A stretch of DNA of 64,000 nt from NCBI GenBank assembly GCA_910576865.1, contig CAJTKE010000002.1, positions 1 to 64,000 of the forward strand, in the 5' to 3' direction. Source of the stretch: an uncultured Oscillibacter sp. Lineage in GTDB: Bacteria > Bacillota > Clostridia > Oscillospirales > Oscillospiraceae. The notes beneath the pieces were generated by a model that worked only from the letters and a program-made list of their open reading frames with translations, ran no database searches and was not told the DNA's origin. This document shows positions 9,670 through 15,004 of the stretch, piece by piece (positions within the stretch are counted from its first letter, which is position 1; every line of letters starts with the position of its first letter). The translations under genes and the position numbers were made by a program.

Positions 9670-10008
9670 TTATACGATTTCTACAAAGCTCACGATTTGA
9701 TCCACCGCTTCCATCACAAAATCGACCGGCGCTTTCTCCCAAAACTCGCCATTCCGCGCCGCCACGTCCAGGGCGCGGACCTGATCGCACATGATGACCC
9801 CTGTAGTTTTCGTCCTTTCATCCAACGGGATATGGAAGGGGAATCCCCGGTTTGTGTTTGTGATAGGGCAAACCAGCAGCAAATTATGGAAACGGTTATA
9901 GACGTTATTGGAGACCACCAAAGCCGGGCGGCGTCCCTTCTGCTCGTGGCCGGACTGGGGGTCGAAATCCAGATAGATGATGTCACCCTGGTCAAAAACC
10001 GCTCTCAT
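9670..10008 (-). CDS. mazF: MazF/PemK-type mRNA interferase toxin
   Basis: 112 residues. The N-terminus FDQGDIIYLDFDPQSGHEQKGRRPALVVSN is the MazF/PemK pattern (G-D-I at the start, then G-R-P-A-L-V), with the middle LLLVCPITN and a C-terminal DQVRALD. It would cleave mRNA at short motifs when free of antitoxin. The ATG at 10008 overlaps the antitoxin stop by 4 bp, the usual coupling. The stop codon lies in the T-run of the opposite-strand terminator. It may stabilise the prophage. Confidence 0.9.
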   Translation of the reverse strand: MRAVFDQGDIIYLDFDPQSGHEQKGRRPALVVSNNVYNRFHNLLLVCPITNTNRGFPFHIPLDERTKTTGVIMCDQVRALDVAARNGEFWEKAPVDFVMEAVDQIVSFVEIV

Positions 10009-10271
10009 ACCTCGTCTCCCTTCGCCGAGCCCCAATCTTCCTCCCGCTGGGAGACGGGTTCAATCTTATCAATGGGTTTTCCGTAAAAGGTGGTCAGGCG
10101 CTCCTCCAGGCTCCGGTGGGAGAAGGGGGCCTTGCGGATCGTGATGGTGTCATCCTGGCAGGAAATTTCAATATGGTCATTTTCATGAAGGCCAATCGCC
10201 CGCAAAAGAGTTTCAGGGAAGCGGAAACCCAGGTCCCGCCCGGTCAACTGCAAAATATGCGTAAACGCCAT
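10005..10271 (-). CDS. mazE: MazE-type antitoxin (AbrB/SpoVT fold)
   Basis: 88 residues. The N-terminal swapped-hairpin DNA-binding region reads RDLGFRFPETLLRAIGLHENDHIEI, matching MazE/AbrB; the acidic C-terminal tail would wrap the toxin. It lies directly upstream of mazF with a 4-bp overlap. The leader carries a GCCGCC/GGCGGC inverted repeat near 10300, a possible autoregulatory site. Confidence 0.88.
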   Translation of the reverse strand: MAFTHILQLTGRDLGFRFPETLLRAIGLHENDHIEISCQDDTITIRKAPFSHRSLEERLTTFYGKPIDKIEPVSQREEDWGSAKGDEV

Positions 10272-10341
10272 CAGAGGGTTCTCCTTTCATCCTGCCGCCA
10301 TAAGGCGGCTTATTTGCTGTTCAGGGGGCCGAACCAGGGTC

Positions 10342-10773
10342 TCAGCCCGCGCCGGACCCGCTCGCAGACGAGGCTGGTGTGTCCGGTCCTTTTTCGGAAA
10401 GAAGATTGTGATAGTAAGTCTCCGCATCGCACCGGGCCTTTTCCTCATCTGCCACCAGCCGAACTACTTGTTTCCCGTGGCTGTCCAGGCTGTCGTAATC
10501 TTTGGCCAGTGTCATTGCCTCACCAGATATAAGCGGGGCTTTTTGTTCTCTGGTCATTCCCAAAGATTTCAAATTACCTGTTTGTATACTTTCAATGTCC
10601 AAATCCAGTGCACTAAATATTTTGATTGCTTTTGAGACGCCTACTTTGTGTAGTCCCCCTCGCTTTAATGCGGAATCCAACGTTGAATATGGGATATCAA
10701 TTGCAGAAGTAAAGGCTCGAAGACTTTTATATCTATCTAAAATAACCTCTTTAAGCTGATCCTCTATTTCCAC
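10342..10773 (-). CDS. CI-like prophage repressor
   Basis: 143 residues. The N-terminal helix-turn-helix (about residues 10-60) includes SAIDIPYSTLDSALKRGG; the helical C-terminus (KDYDSLDSHGKQVVRLVADEEKARC) is seen in many XRE-type phage repressors. There is no peptidase domain, so it is not a LexA-type self-cleaving repressor. It is transcribed leftward from a strong promoter that shares operators with the rightward early promoter, the expected immunity layout. Confidence 0.85.
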   Translation of the reverse strand: MEIEDQLKEVILDRYKSLRAFTSAIDIPYSTLDSALKRGGLHKVGVSKAIKIFSALDLDIESIQTGNLKSLGMTREQKAPLISGEAMTLAKDYDSLDSHGKQVVRLVADEEKARCDAETYYHNLLSEKGPDTPASSASGSGAG

Positions 10774-10805
10774 AGACCTACCTCCAATCTTCTTTATTGA
10801 TTGAT

Positions 10806-10834
10806 ATTTTACGCTAAAGGGAAAAGTTTGTCAA
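10806..10834 (-). promoter_or_regulatory. Repressor (maintenance) promoter, leftward
   Basis: Minus strand: TTGACA (10834-10829), 17 bp, TAAAAT (10811-10806). An operator-like ACGCTAAAGGG (10811-10821) lies inside the spacer, and a second one (10844-10855) sits just upstream of the -35. Confidence 0.8.
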
Positions 10835-10930
10835 CATAAATTTACGCTATAGAGGAAATTTTTCCGTATCCCCTATTGACATTTCACGTTATAGCGTGTA
10901 TTATCGGCATATAAATTAACGCTATGGCGT
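10811..10930. promoter_or_regulatory. Repressor operators, four sites
   Basis: Variants of the palindrome ACGCTATAGCGT occur four times: ACGCTAAAGGG (10811), ACGCTATAGAGG (10844), CACGTTATAGCGTG (10885-10898) and ACGCTATGGCGT (10919-10930). The third exactly fills the end of the rightward promoter spacer. The two right sites are the best palindromes, so the repressor probably binds these first and shuts off lytic transcription. Confidence 0.75.
10876..10904 (+). promoter_or_regulatory. Early lytic promoter, rightward
   Basis: TTGACA (10876-10881), 17 bp, TATTAT (10899-10904). The operator at 10885-10898 lies in the spacer and another at 10919-10930 lies at the start of the transcript. Confidence 0.85.
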
Positions 10931-10944
10931 GAAAGGAGGTCAAC

Positions 10945-11127
10945 ATGAAGACAGAATTGTCTCCAGCCGAACTGCTCTTCGCGGAGCAAAACATGGCAGA
11001 GCCGCGCAAAAAAGAAGCAGCCCGCCGGATTATTGAAATATCCGGCGAACTGCACATTAGTATTTCAGAACTGGAGCGTGTAATGGAGTATGTCAAGCAC
11101 TATGCAGGACTAATCTTGTTGGATTAA
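10945..11127 (+). CDS. Small early protein, first gene of rightward operon
   Basis: 60 residues, highly helical and charged (ELSPAELLFAEQNMAEPRKK; ISISELERVMEYVKHYAG). AAAGGAGG lies 9 bp before its ATG. It is the first product of the lytic promoter and so may be a Cro-like, antirepressor or excision factor, but I do not recognise a family. Its stop overlaps the stop of the convergent minus-strand gene by 4 bp. Confidence 0.7.
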   Translation: MKTELSPAELLFAEQNMAEPRKKEAARRIIEISGELHISISELERVMEYVKHYAGLILLD

Positions 11128-11294
11128 CGGTTGAATTGATTGTAGATCGGTCCGAGCTGATTATATGCTTCATTGAAAAAATTAAGAAGGGACTGCACAT
11201 CCTGTTCGTATCCGGCATTTTTATGTTCCTCCTTCATGTACTTTTTAAATTTTTCACGAGCGTAAATCAAGGCAAGGTCATAAGCAGTATTCAT
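11124..11294 (-). CDS. Small minus-strand prophage protein (cassette gene)
   Basis: 56 residues, MNTAYDLALIYAREKFKKYM and on, amphipathic and charged with no membrane segment. The ATG at 11294 has GGGAGG about 9 bp upstream and its own promoter (11323-11351). It faces against the early operon, so it can be expressed from the quiescent prophage. Family unknown; it is a candidate lysogeny-expressed accessory gene. Confidence 0.65.
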   Translation of the reverse strand: MNTAYDLALIYAREKFKKYMKEEHKNAGYEQDVQSLLNFFNEAYNQLGPIYNQFNR

Positions 11295-11322
11295 CAAAAT
11301 ACCTCCCATACAAGATAGAACA

Positions 11323-11351
11323 AGTATATCACAAATTTCCTTATAAGGCAA
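11323..11351 (-). promoter_or_regulatory. Promoter of the 56-residue minus-strand gene
   Basis: Minus strand: TTGCCT (11351-11346), 17 bp, TATACT (11328-11323). It is independent of the repressor operators. Confidence 0.6.
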
Positions 11352-11366
11352 TAGAAAGGAGTATAT

Positions 11367-11633
11367 ATGAAAAATCTTTCCGCAGAGATGCGGCGGTATG
11401 GAGTGACTAATGCCGACATCCAGAATGCGATTGGTTGTTCCTTGAAAACTGTTGTAAACAAGCTGAATGAATCTACCGAATTTTCCGTTTCAGAGGCACT
11501 TAGCATCCGGGACAAGTTTTTCCCCAGTCTTCGTATTGCGTACCTTTTTGCCAGTGACGGCGAGCGGACAGAAACAAACCGCATTAGTCCAAATGCCCGG
11601 GATCAGGAGCGGGAGGAGAAGGAACCGGCATGA
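11367..11633 (+). CDS. Cro-like helix-turn-helix protein
   Basis: 88 residues. MRRYGVTNADIQNAIGCSLK looks like the recognition helices of Cro/CI-type proteins, followed by EALSIRDKFFPSLRIAYLF, a common tail of short phage XRE regulators. It likely binds the switch operators or another early site. Its last residues, QEREEKEPA, are nearly repeated at the end of the gene at 12434-12592. AAAGGAG lies before the ATG. Confidence 0.75.
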   Translation: MKNLSAEMRRYGVTNADIQNAIGCSLKTVVNKLNESTEFSVSEALSIRDKFFPSLRIAYLFASDGERTETNRISPNARDQEREEKEPA

Positions 11634-11682
11634 AAGCGAAAGCCAGCGGGGGGGCCGGTCGACCCCGCCACGAAGCTAAATT

Positions 11683-11724
11683 CCACCAGGATTCAACAAA
11701 AAAGAGCCGGGATATTCCCGGCTC
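11683..11724 (-). terminator. Minus-strand terminator with boundary motif copy 1
   Basis: A perfect 9-bp stem, GAGCCGGGA (11704-11712) with TCCCGGCTC (11716-11724), is followed on the minus strand by six Ts (11703-11698) and then by the boundary motif (11683-11697 on the plus strand, CCACCAGGATTCAAC). It would end transcription of the minus-strand gene at 11908-12351. In this copy the -35 TTGAAT is kept but no -10 is visible, so the adjoining promoter looks decayed. Confidence 0.75.
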
Positions 11725-11742
11725 AGAAAGGAGGCATGGAAG

Positions 11743-11907
11743 ATGCTTGAGTTTATCTGGTGTATTTTTCGTATTTCGTGCATCCTCACAGTTCTTTTCG
11801 CATTTGTCATGGGCCTGAGTATTCCCTTTGATGGCGGTTCTGGCATTTTGCACTTTCTGGACAAGCTGGAAGAGCGCCGTGAGCAAAAACGGGATTGGAA
11901 ACAGTAG
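11743..11907 (+). CDS. Small membrane protein, 54 residues
   Basis: Starts MLEFIWCIFRISCILTVLFA, a clear membrane helix, then a short charged tail (LDKLEERREQKRDWKQ). AAAGGAGG lies upstream of the ATG. It is part of the plus-strand early series. Its stop codon abuts the stop of the convergent minus-strand gene exactly (11907/11908). Function unknown. Confidence 0.6.
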   Translation: MLEFIWCIFRISCILTVLFAFVMGLSIPFDGGSGILHFLDKLEERREQKRDWKQ

Positions 11908-12351
11908 TCATTCAAACACGAATTTCCGGCAGTTGTGCATGTCTTCTCTAAAAACCATGACTGCATCGTCATACACAGCGCCGAAAGAGATTAAGTCCAT
12001 CGGGTCATCCGGGTTTTCCATACACATAAAAGCGTGCTTAACTTCTTCAACCTTCTGAAATGCTTTCCCGGAGCAGTATAATTTTGCTTTCATTTGAGCC
12101 GCGACCACTTTCTTGATTCCGTTTGGGTCATCGCCCTGAATCTCATTTGACACCGCATCTATAAATTCGGAATATGCCTTTACTTTTTCGGCAAAAAAGG
12201 TTTCGTAGAATTTCAGCCGCTTTGCCTTGCAGTAAGTCCACCCGGCAACGCCAAGAGAGCACAAAATAGACCCCGCAACTGTCACTCCGCAAACAATTAA
12301 GTCCGTATTCCAAGTAGAAATCCAGGCTGCAAAGCGATTTAGCAAATCCAT
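11908..12351 (-). CDS. Minus-strand prophage membrane protein (cassette gene)
   Basis: 147 residues. The N-terminal segment has a membrane helix (TDLIVCGVTVAGSILCSLGV) followed by a long soluble helical region (KAKRLKFYETFFAEKVKAYS; VEEVKHAFMCMENPDDPMD). The ATG at 12351 has GGGGGTGA 5-6 bp before it. It has its own promoter (12377-12405) and a terminator at 11698-11724, so it is an autonomous unit opposed to the early operon. The topology, one anchor and a cytoplasmic helical domain, fits superinfection exclusion or another conversion role, but that is inference. Confidence 0.75.
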   Translation of the reverse strand: MDLLNRFAAWISTWNTDLIVCGVTVAGSILCSLGVAGWTYCKAKRLKFYETFFAEKVKAYSEFIDAVSNEIQGDDPNGIKKVVAAQMKAKLYCSGKAFQKVEEVKHAFMCMENPDDPMDLISFGAVYDDAVMVFREDMHNCRKFVFE

Positions 12352-12376
12352 AATTTCACCCCCTTTCCCCAGCAAA

Positions 12377-12405
12377 ATTCTACCACATGCCGGGGAGAGG
12401 GGCAA
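12377..12405 (-). promoter_or_regulatory. Promoter of the 147-residue minus-strand gene
   Basis: Minus strand: TTGCCC (12405-12400), 17 bp, TAGAAT preceded by TGTGG (12382-12377). Confidence 0.6.
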
Positions 12406-12433
12406 GAGACAAGAAGAAAGGAGGCATCCAGAA

Positions 12434-12592
12434 ATGAGCGAAAAAGAGAAAACCATAGGCGAGAAGCTGGCGGAGGCATGGCGCCTTTTGCCGGAGGATA
12501 AGCGCGGTTACCTTGTCGGTTACGCAGACGGCGCGATCGCCGCCAGCGCGCTTACTACCCAAGAGCGGGAGGAGGAGAAGGAACCGGCATGA
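12434..12592 (+). CDS. Small early protein, 52 residues
   Basis: MSEKEKTIGEKLAEAWRLLP and a C-terminal QEREEEKEPA. AAAGGAGG lies 9 bp before the ATG. It looks like a helical phage early protein of unknown role. The last 9-10 residues and the following ATGAAA match the end of the Cro-like gene at 11367-11633, evidence of duplication of a gene boundary. Confidence 0.65.
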   Translation: MSEKEKTIGEKLAEAWRLLPEDKRGYLVGYADGAIAASALTTQEREEEKEPA

Positions 12593-12600
12593 AAAGGCAG

Positions 12601-12651
12601 TCATTGTATCCGAGTATTGAAGCCGAACGAGTACGAAAGGGCCTTACTCAT
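12601..12651 (-). CDS. Possible 16-residue peptide behind boundary promoter
   Basis: MSKALSYSFGFNTRIQ follows GGGGGTGA on the minus strand and the promoter at 12671-12699. It may be a true micropeptide, or the stump left where a cassette gene was replaced. Too short to judge by composition. Confidence 0.25.
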   Translation of the reverse strand: MSKALSYSFGFNTRIQ

Positions 12652-12669
12652 AGCACTTCACCCCCGTAC

Positions 12670-12699
12670 CATCATACCCCAAATACCACCAGGATTCAA
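12670..12699 (-). promoter_or_regulatory. Boundary motif copy 2: minus-strand promoter
   Basis: A 30-bp sequence identical to 13332-13361. Read on the minus strand it is TTGAAT (12699-12694), 17 bp, TATGAT (12676-12671). It is preceded on that strand by an imperfect hairpin (12729-12708) with a T-rich tail, the terminator of the neighbouring minus-strand gene. Confidence 0.65.
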
Positions 12700-12742
12700 C
12701 AGAAAAGAGCTGGGGAGGACCCCGGCGCTGGAAAGAAAAGAG

Positions 12743-13144
12743 ATGAACAGCTTGGAGAAATCCACCCTCGAATTAAGCCCGAAGGGCGTCGCCTTGCTGG
12801 CGGCAGCTAGAAGCGGGTTGTTACCACGACAAGCGGAGGGGTTTGACGAGGAAGCCTTTGATAGGTTTTGGGAACAGTTTTCATCCGAAATGGAAAAACG
12901 CACAAAAGCCCCTAACTATCGCAAGATTGTGTTCCGCAATCATTCCAAGAATAAAGCCAAGGGACCCGGAAATAACCGCCGCCGCTATAGCGACCTTATT
13001 CTGGCCTCTGTATCGTCGTTCAGCGTCTGCTTTATCCTCTCGTCGCTCCTGAAGGCGGACGGCTTCGGCAGTTTCTTCCTTGCGCTTCTGCTCTGCGCGT
13101 TCACGGCGCTCCTGACGCTCAAGCTCAAGGACGCCTTTTCCTGA
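12743..13144 (+). CDS. Plus-strand early protein, probably chimeric at its 3' end
   Basis: MNSLEKSTLELSPKGVALLA and on reads like a normal small phage protein up to about residue 55 (FDRFWEQFSSEMEKR). Beyond that the frame runs 264 bp antisense to the minus-strand gene at 12881-13312 and the product becomes basic and then hydrophobic. The simplest reading is that the original gene lost its end when the minus-strand cassette arrived. The ribosome site is weak (GGAAAG). Confidence 0.4.
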   Translation: MNSLEKSTLELSPKGVALLAAARSGLLPRQAEGFDEEAFDRFWEQFSSEMEKRTKAPNYRKIVFRNHSKNKAKGPGNNRRRYSDLILASVSSFSVCFILSSLLKADGFGSFFLALLLCAFTALLTLKLKDAFS

Positions 13145-13312
13145 TTCCGTCAGGCAGAGGAGATTGTGTTTTATATCTTCCCGCGCCTGGATGTAACCCA
13201 TTGTGTCCCGCAGACAGATAAATTTTGAATCGGTTTCCGGGTCAATGTACCATTCCCACACAAGGCCGGGTTCTACCCGTTCCAGCAATTCGATTTGCTC
13301 GTCTCGCAACAT
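12881..13312 (-). CDS. Minus-strand prophage membrane protein (cassette gene)
   Basis: 143 residues. A soluble N-terminus (DEQIELLERVEPGLVWEWYI; LLCLTESGKGVLELERQERR), a strongly charged coiled-coil-like stretch (about 65-105), then a membrane helix (NKVAIAAAVISGSLGFILGM) near the C-terminus. The ATG at 13312 has GGGGGGTGAG upstream; a GTG at 13321 is possible. The promoter is boundary motif copy 3. Being tail-anchored and independently expressed, it fits a lysogeny-expressed accessory role. Family not recognised. Confidence 0.7.
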   Translation of the reverse strand: MLRDEQIELLERVEPGLVWEWYIDPETDSKFICLRDTMGYIQAREDIKHNLLCLTESGKGVLELERQERRERAEQKRKEETAEAVRLQERREDKADAERRYRGQNKVAIAAAVISGSLGFILGMIAEHNLAIVRGFCAFFHFG

Positions 13313-13331
13313 AATTCTCACCCCCCATCCT

Positions 13332-13361
13332 CATCATACCCCAAATACCACCAGGATTCAA
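13332..13361 (-). promoter_or_regulatory. Boundary motif copy 3: minus-strand promoter
   Basis: Identical over 30 bp to copy 2. Minus strand: TTGAAT (13361-13356), 17 bp, TATGAT (13338-13333), about 20 bp before the gene start at 13312. A hairpin (AAGGCCCC at 13360-13367 with GGGGCCTT at 13374-13381) abuts it but has no T-run. Confidence 0.7.
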
Positions 13362-13430
13362 GGCCCCGCAGAGGGGGCCTTGGTCAGTGCACCCTAAACA
13401 CGCCGCCCGGCGTCAAGAAAGGAGCTACCT

Positions 13431-13601
13431 ATGATCGAGCTTTGGACCCACACTGGAAAGCGGAACTATCAGCGGCTTTACGGAAACCTGCCCGCCGCGC
13501 TGGAGACCGCCCGGAAGGAGCTGGAGGCGGGGAACGCCGTCCAGATCATCCCCGGCAGGGAGGAGCCGGGGTCCCAGGGCGACCCCTCCTGGGACGAATG
13601 A
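13431..13601 (+). CDS. Small early protein, 56 residues
   Basis: MIELWTHTGKRNYQRLYGNL, then a short acidic C-terminus. AAAGGAG lies before the ATG. It overlaps the next gene by 4 bp (ATGA), so it is translationally coupled. Function unknown. Confidence 0.65.
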   Translation: MIELWTHTGKRNYQRLYGNLPAALETARKELEAGNAVQIIPGREEPGSQGDPSWDE

Positions 13602-13795
13602 GCCGCCGGAAGAAGCGCGGGCGGGCCTATTCACCCGGCTACTCTCCTGCCAACGCCGCCGCATGGTGCGCGCTGCACAGCCGGGGGATGAACGCCCAGT
13701 ACATGCGCGCCAAACACTGCATCAGCCGGACCGGGGCCTGCCAGCACCTCCGCTGGGAGGCCCCGGAGACGAATCACGAGCCGGAAAGGGGGTGA
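13598..13795 (+). CDS. Small basic early protein, 65 residues
   Basis: A strongly basic start (MSRRKKRGRAYSPGYSPANA) and scattered Cys/His (AAWCALHSRG; KHCISRTGACQHLRW) suggest nucleic-acid or zinc binding. It is coupled on both sides by ATGA/GTGA-type overlaps. Confidence 0.65.
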   Translation: MSRRKKRGRAYSPGYSPANAAAWCALHSRGMNAQYMRAKHCISRTGACQHLRWEAPETNHEPERG

Positions 13796-14028
13796 AGGAG
13801 TTGGAGCTTGCTTTTTATCGGGAGAACCTGGAAAGCATTTTGGCGTTCAGCGGAGGGAATCACACGCTGACGGTATCCGAGGTGGGCCGGTATACCGGCC
13901 TGAAGGACACCCGGACTATCAACCGGCATTTCCCCTATTTTGTGCGCGGCAGAATCTCGGCGGAGACACTGGCAAAATGCCTTTGCGCCCCGCCGCCCAA
14001 GGGGATGAAAAAGAAAGCGAGGGTATGA
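13792..14028 (+). CDS. Early DNA-binding protein (excisionase-like fold)
   Basis: 78 residues from a GTG overlapping the previous stop. LTVSEVGRYTGLKDTRTINR is a winged-helix style recognition region seen in MerR/excisionase-like phage proteins, followed by a basic tail (KGMKKKARV). It could act in excision or early regulation. A TTG at 13801 is an alternative start. Confidence 0.65.
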   Translation: MKELELAFYRENLESILAFSGGNHTLTVSEVGRYTGLKDTRTINRHFPYFVRGRISAETLAKCLCAPPPKGMKKKARV

Positions 14029-14044
14029 CGGATATGATGCGCAC

Positions 14045-14115
14045 AAAAAAAGACCGTCCCGAAGTTGCACCTTCGAGGCGGTCACGTCCAGGGCTTCAGC
14101 CGAGGAACTAGGTCT
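14045..14115 (-). ncRNA. Candidate antisense small RNA
   Basis: About 70 nt. The promoter on the minus strand is TTGATT (14149-14144), 16 bp, TATAAT (14127-14122). The terminator is a long hairpin (14083-14052) followed by seven Ts (14051-14045). There is no open frame or ribosome site. The RNA covers the leader and ribosome site of the small hydrophobic peptide gene on the opposite strand, the geometry of a cis-antisense regulator. Confidence 0.5.
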
Positions 14116-14274
14116 ATGAATATTATATCATTTCCCGGCGGAAAATCAAGCCCAAATCCGGACGGGGGAGGAGGTTTTTCTCCCATGTCCTGGACGTTTA
14201 CGATGACGGTCATCGGGGCCGGGTGGCTGGTGGGCCTCCTGGCCCGGCTGATTGACTGGATGGAAGGGAGCTGA
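14116..14274 (+). CDS. Small hydrophobic peptide (possible type I toxin)
   Basis: 52 residues from ATG 14116, or 30 residues from ATG 14185, which has GGAGGAGG upstream. The C-terminal part MSWTFTMTVIGAGWLVGLLA is a membrane helix followed by a short polar tail (RLIDWMEGS), resembling Fst/TxpA-type type I toxins in size and layout. The promoter of the antisense RNA lies inside its 5' end. It could instead be a harmless phage membrane peptide. Confidence 0.55.
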   Translation: MNIISFPGGKSSPNPDGGGGFSPMSWTFTMTVIGAGWLVGLLARLIDWMEGS

Positions 14275-14278
14275 GGCA

Positions 14279-15004
14279 ATGCTGCAAATACTGACCTGCC
14301 GGATGGACATAGCCCAACGGTATGGATTGGACGCCGCCGTGTTCCTGCACAACATCGTCTACTGGACGCTGAAAAACAAGGCGGAGAACAAGCACTTCCA
14401 CGAGGGCCGCTACTGGATGCAGGCCAGCATGAAAGGGCTGGCGGCTCTCTATCCCCTCTGGTCCGCGCCCCAGATCAAGCGGCTGATCGCCAAGCTCCGG
14501 GAGAACGGGGCGTTGCTGGTGGGGGACTTCAACGAGGACCGAATGGTCCGCACGAACTGGTATGCTCCCGGCGATGAAATTCTGGCCCTCTACGAGGTCG
14601 TTCCCATTGGACGAAATCGGAAAATGCAAGGGACGGAATCGTCCGAGGGTGGGACGAAATCGGAAAATGCAAATAAGGTAGAAGAAGAATCTAAAGAAGA
14701 TAGACCCCCTGTAGTCCCCCGGGGGACGGACATGCTGTTTGACCGGTTCTGGAAGGCGTACCCCAAGAAGAAGGGCAAGGAATCGGCCCGGCGGGCCTGG
14801 AAGAAGTTGGCCCCGGACATGGCTCTGTGTCGGGTAATGGCGGAAGCGCTGGACCGGCAGAAGCGGTCCGTGGACTGGCGGCGGGATGGCGGGCAGTTCA
14901 TCCCGTATCCCGCCACTTGGCTCAACGGTCGCCGGTGGGAGGATGATCCGGACGGGCCCGGCGGACAAGCCCCTTACGACGAGGAGGGCTACGATGGAAT
15001 TTGA
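14279..15004 (+). CDS. Phage replisome organiser (DnaD-like replication initiator)
   Basis: 241 residues. The N-terminal winged-helix region (MLQILTCRMDIAQRYGLDAA; YWMQASMKGLAALYP; IKRLIAKLRENG) is typical of phage replication organisers. A variable linker follows, then a DnaD/DnaT-like tail (FDRFWKAYPKKKGKESARRA; YPATWLNGRRWED). It likely marks the phage origin and loads the helicase encoded next. It overlaps the helicase gene by 11 bp. Confidence 0.85.
   Translation: MLQILTCRMDIAQRYGLDAAVFLHNIVYWTLKNKAENKHFHEGRYWMQASMKGLAALYPLWSAPQIKRLIAKLRENGALLVGDFNEDRMVRTNWYAPGDEILALYEVVPIGRNRKMQGTESSEGGTKSENANKVEEESKEDRPPVVPRGTDMLFDRFWKAYPKKKGKESARRAWKKLAPDMALCRVMAEALDRQKRSVDWRRDGGQFIPYPATWLNGRRWEDDPDGPGGQAPYDEEGYDGI

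Noticed and set aside
11630..11818. 62-codon frame starting at the end of the Cro-like gene
   Set aside because: It runs through a terminator hairpin and across the better supported 54-residue gene in another frame.
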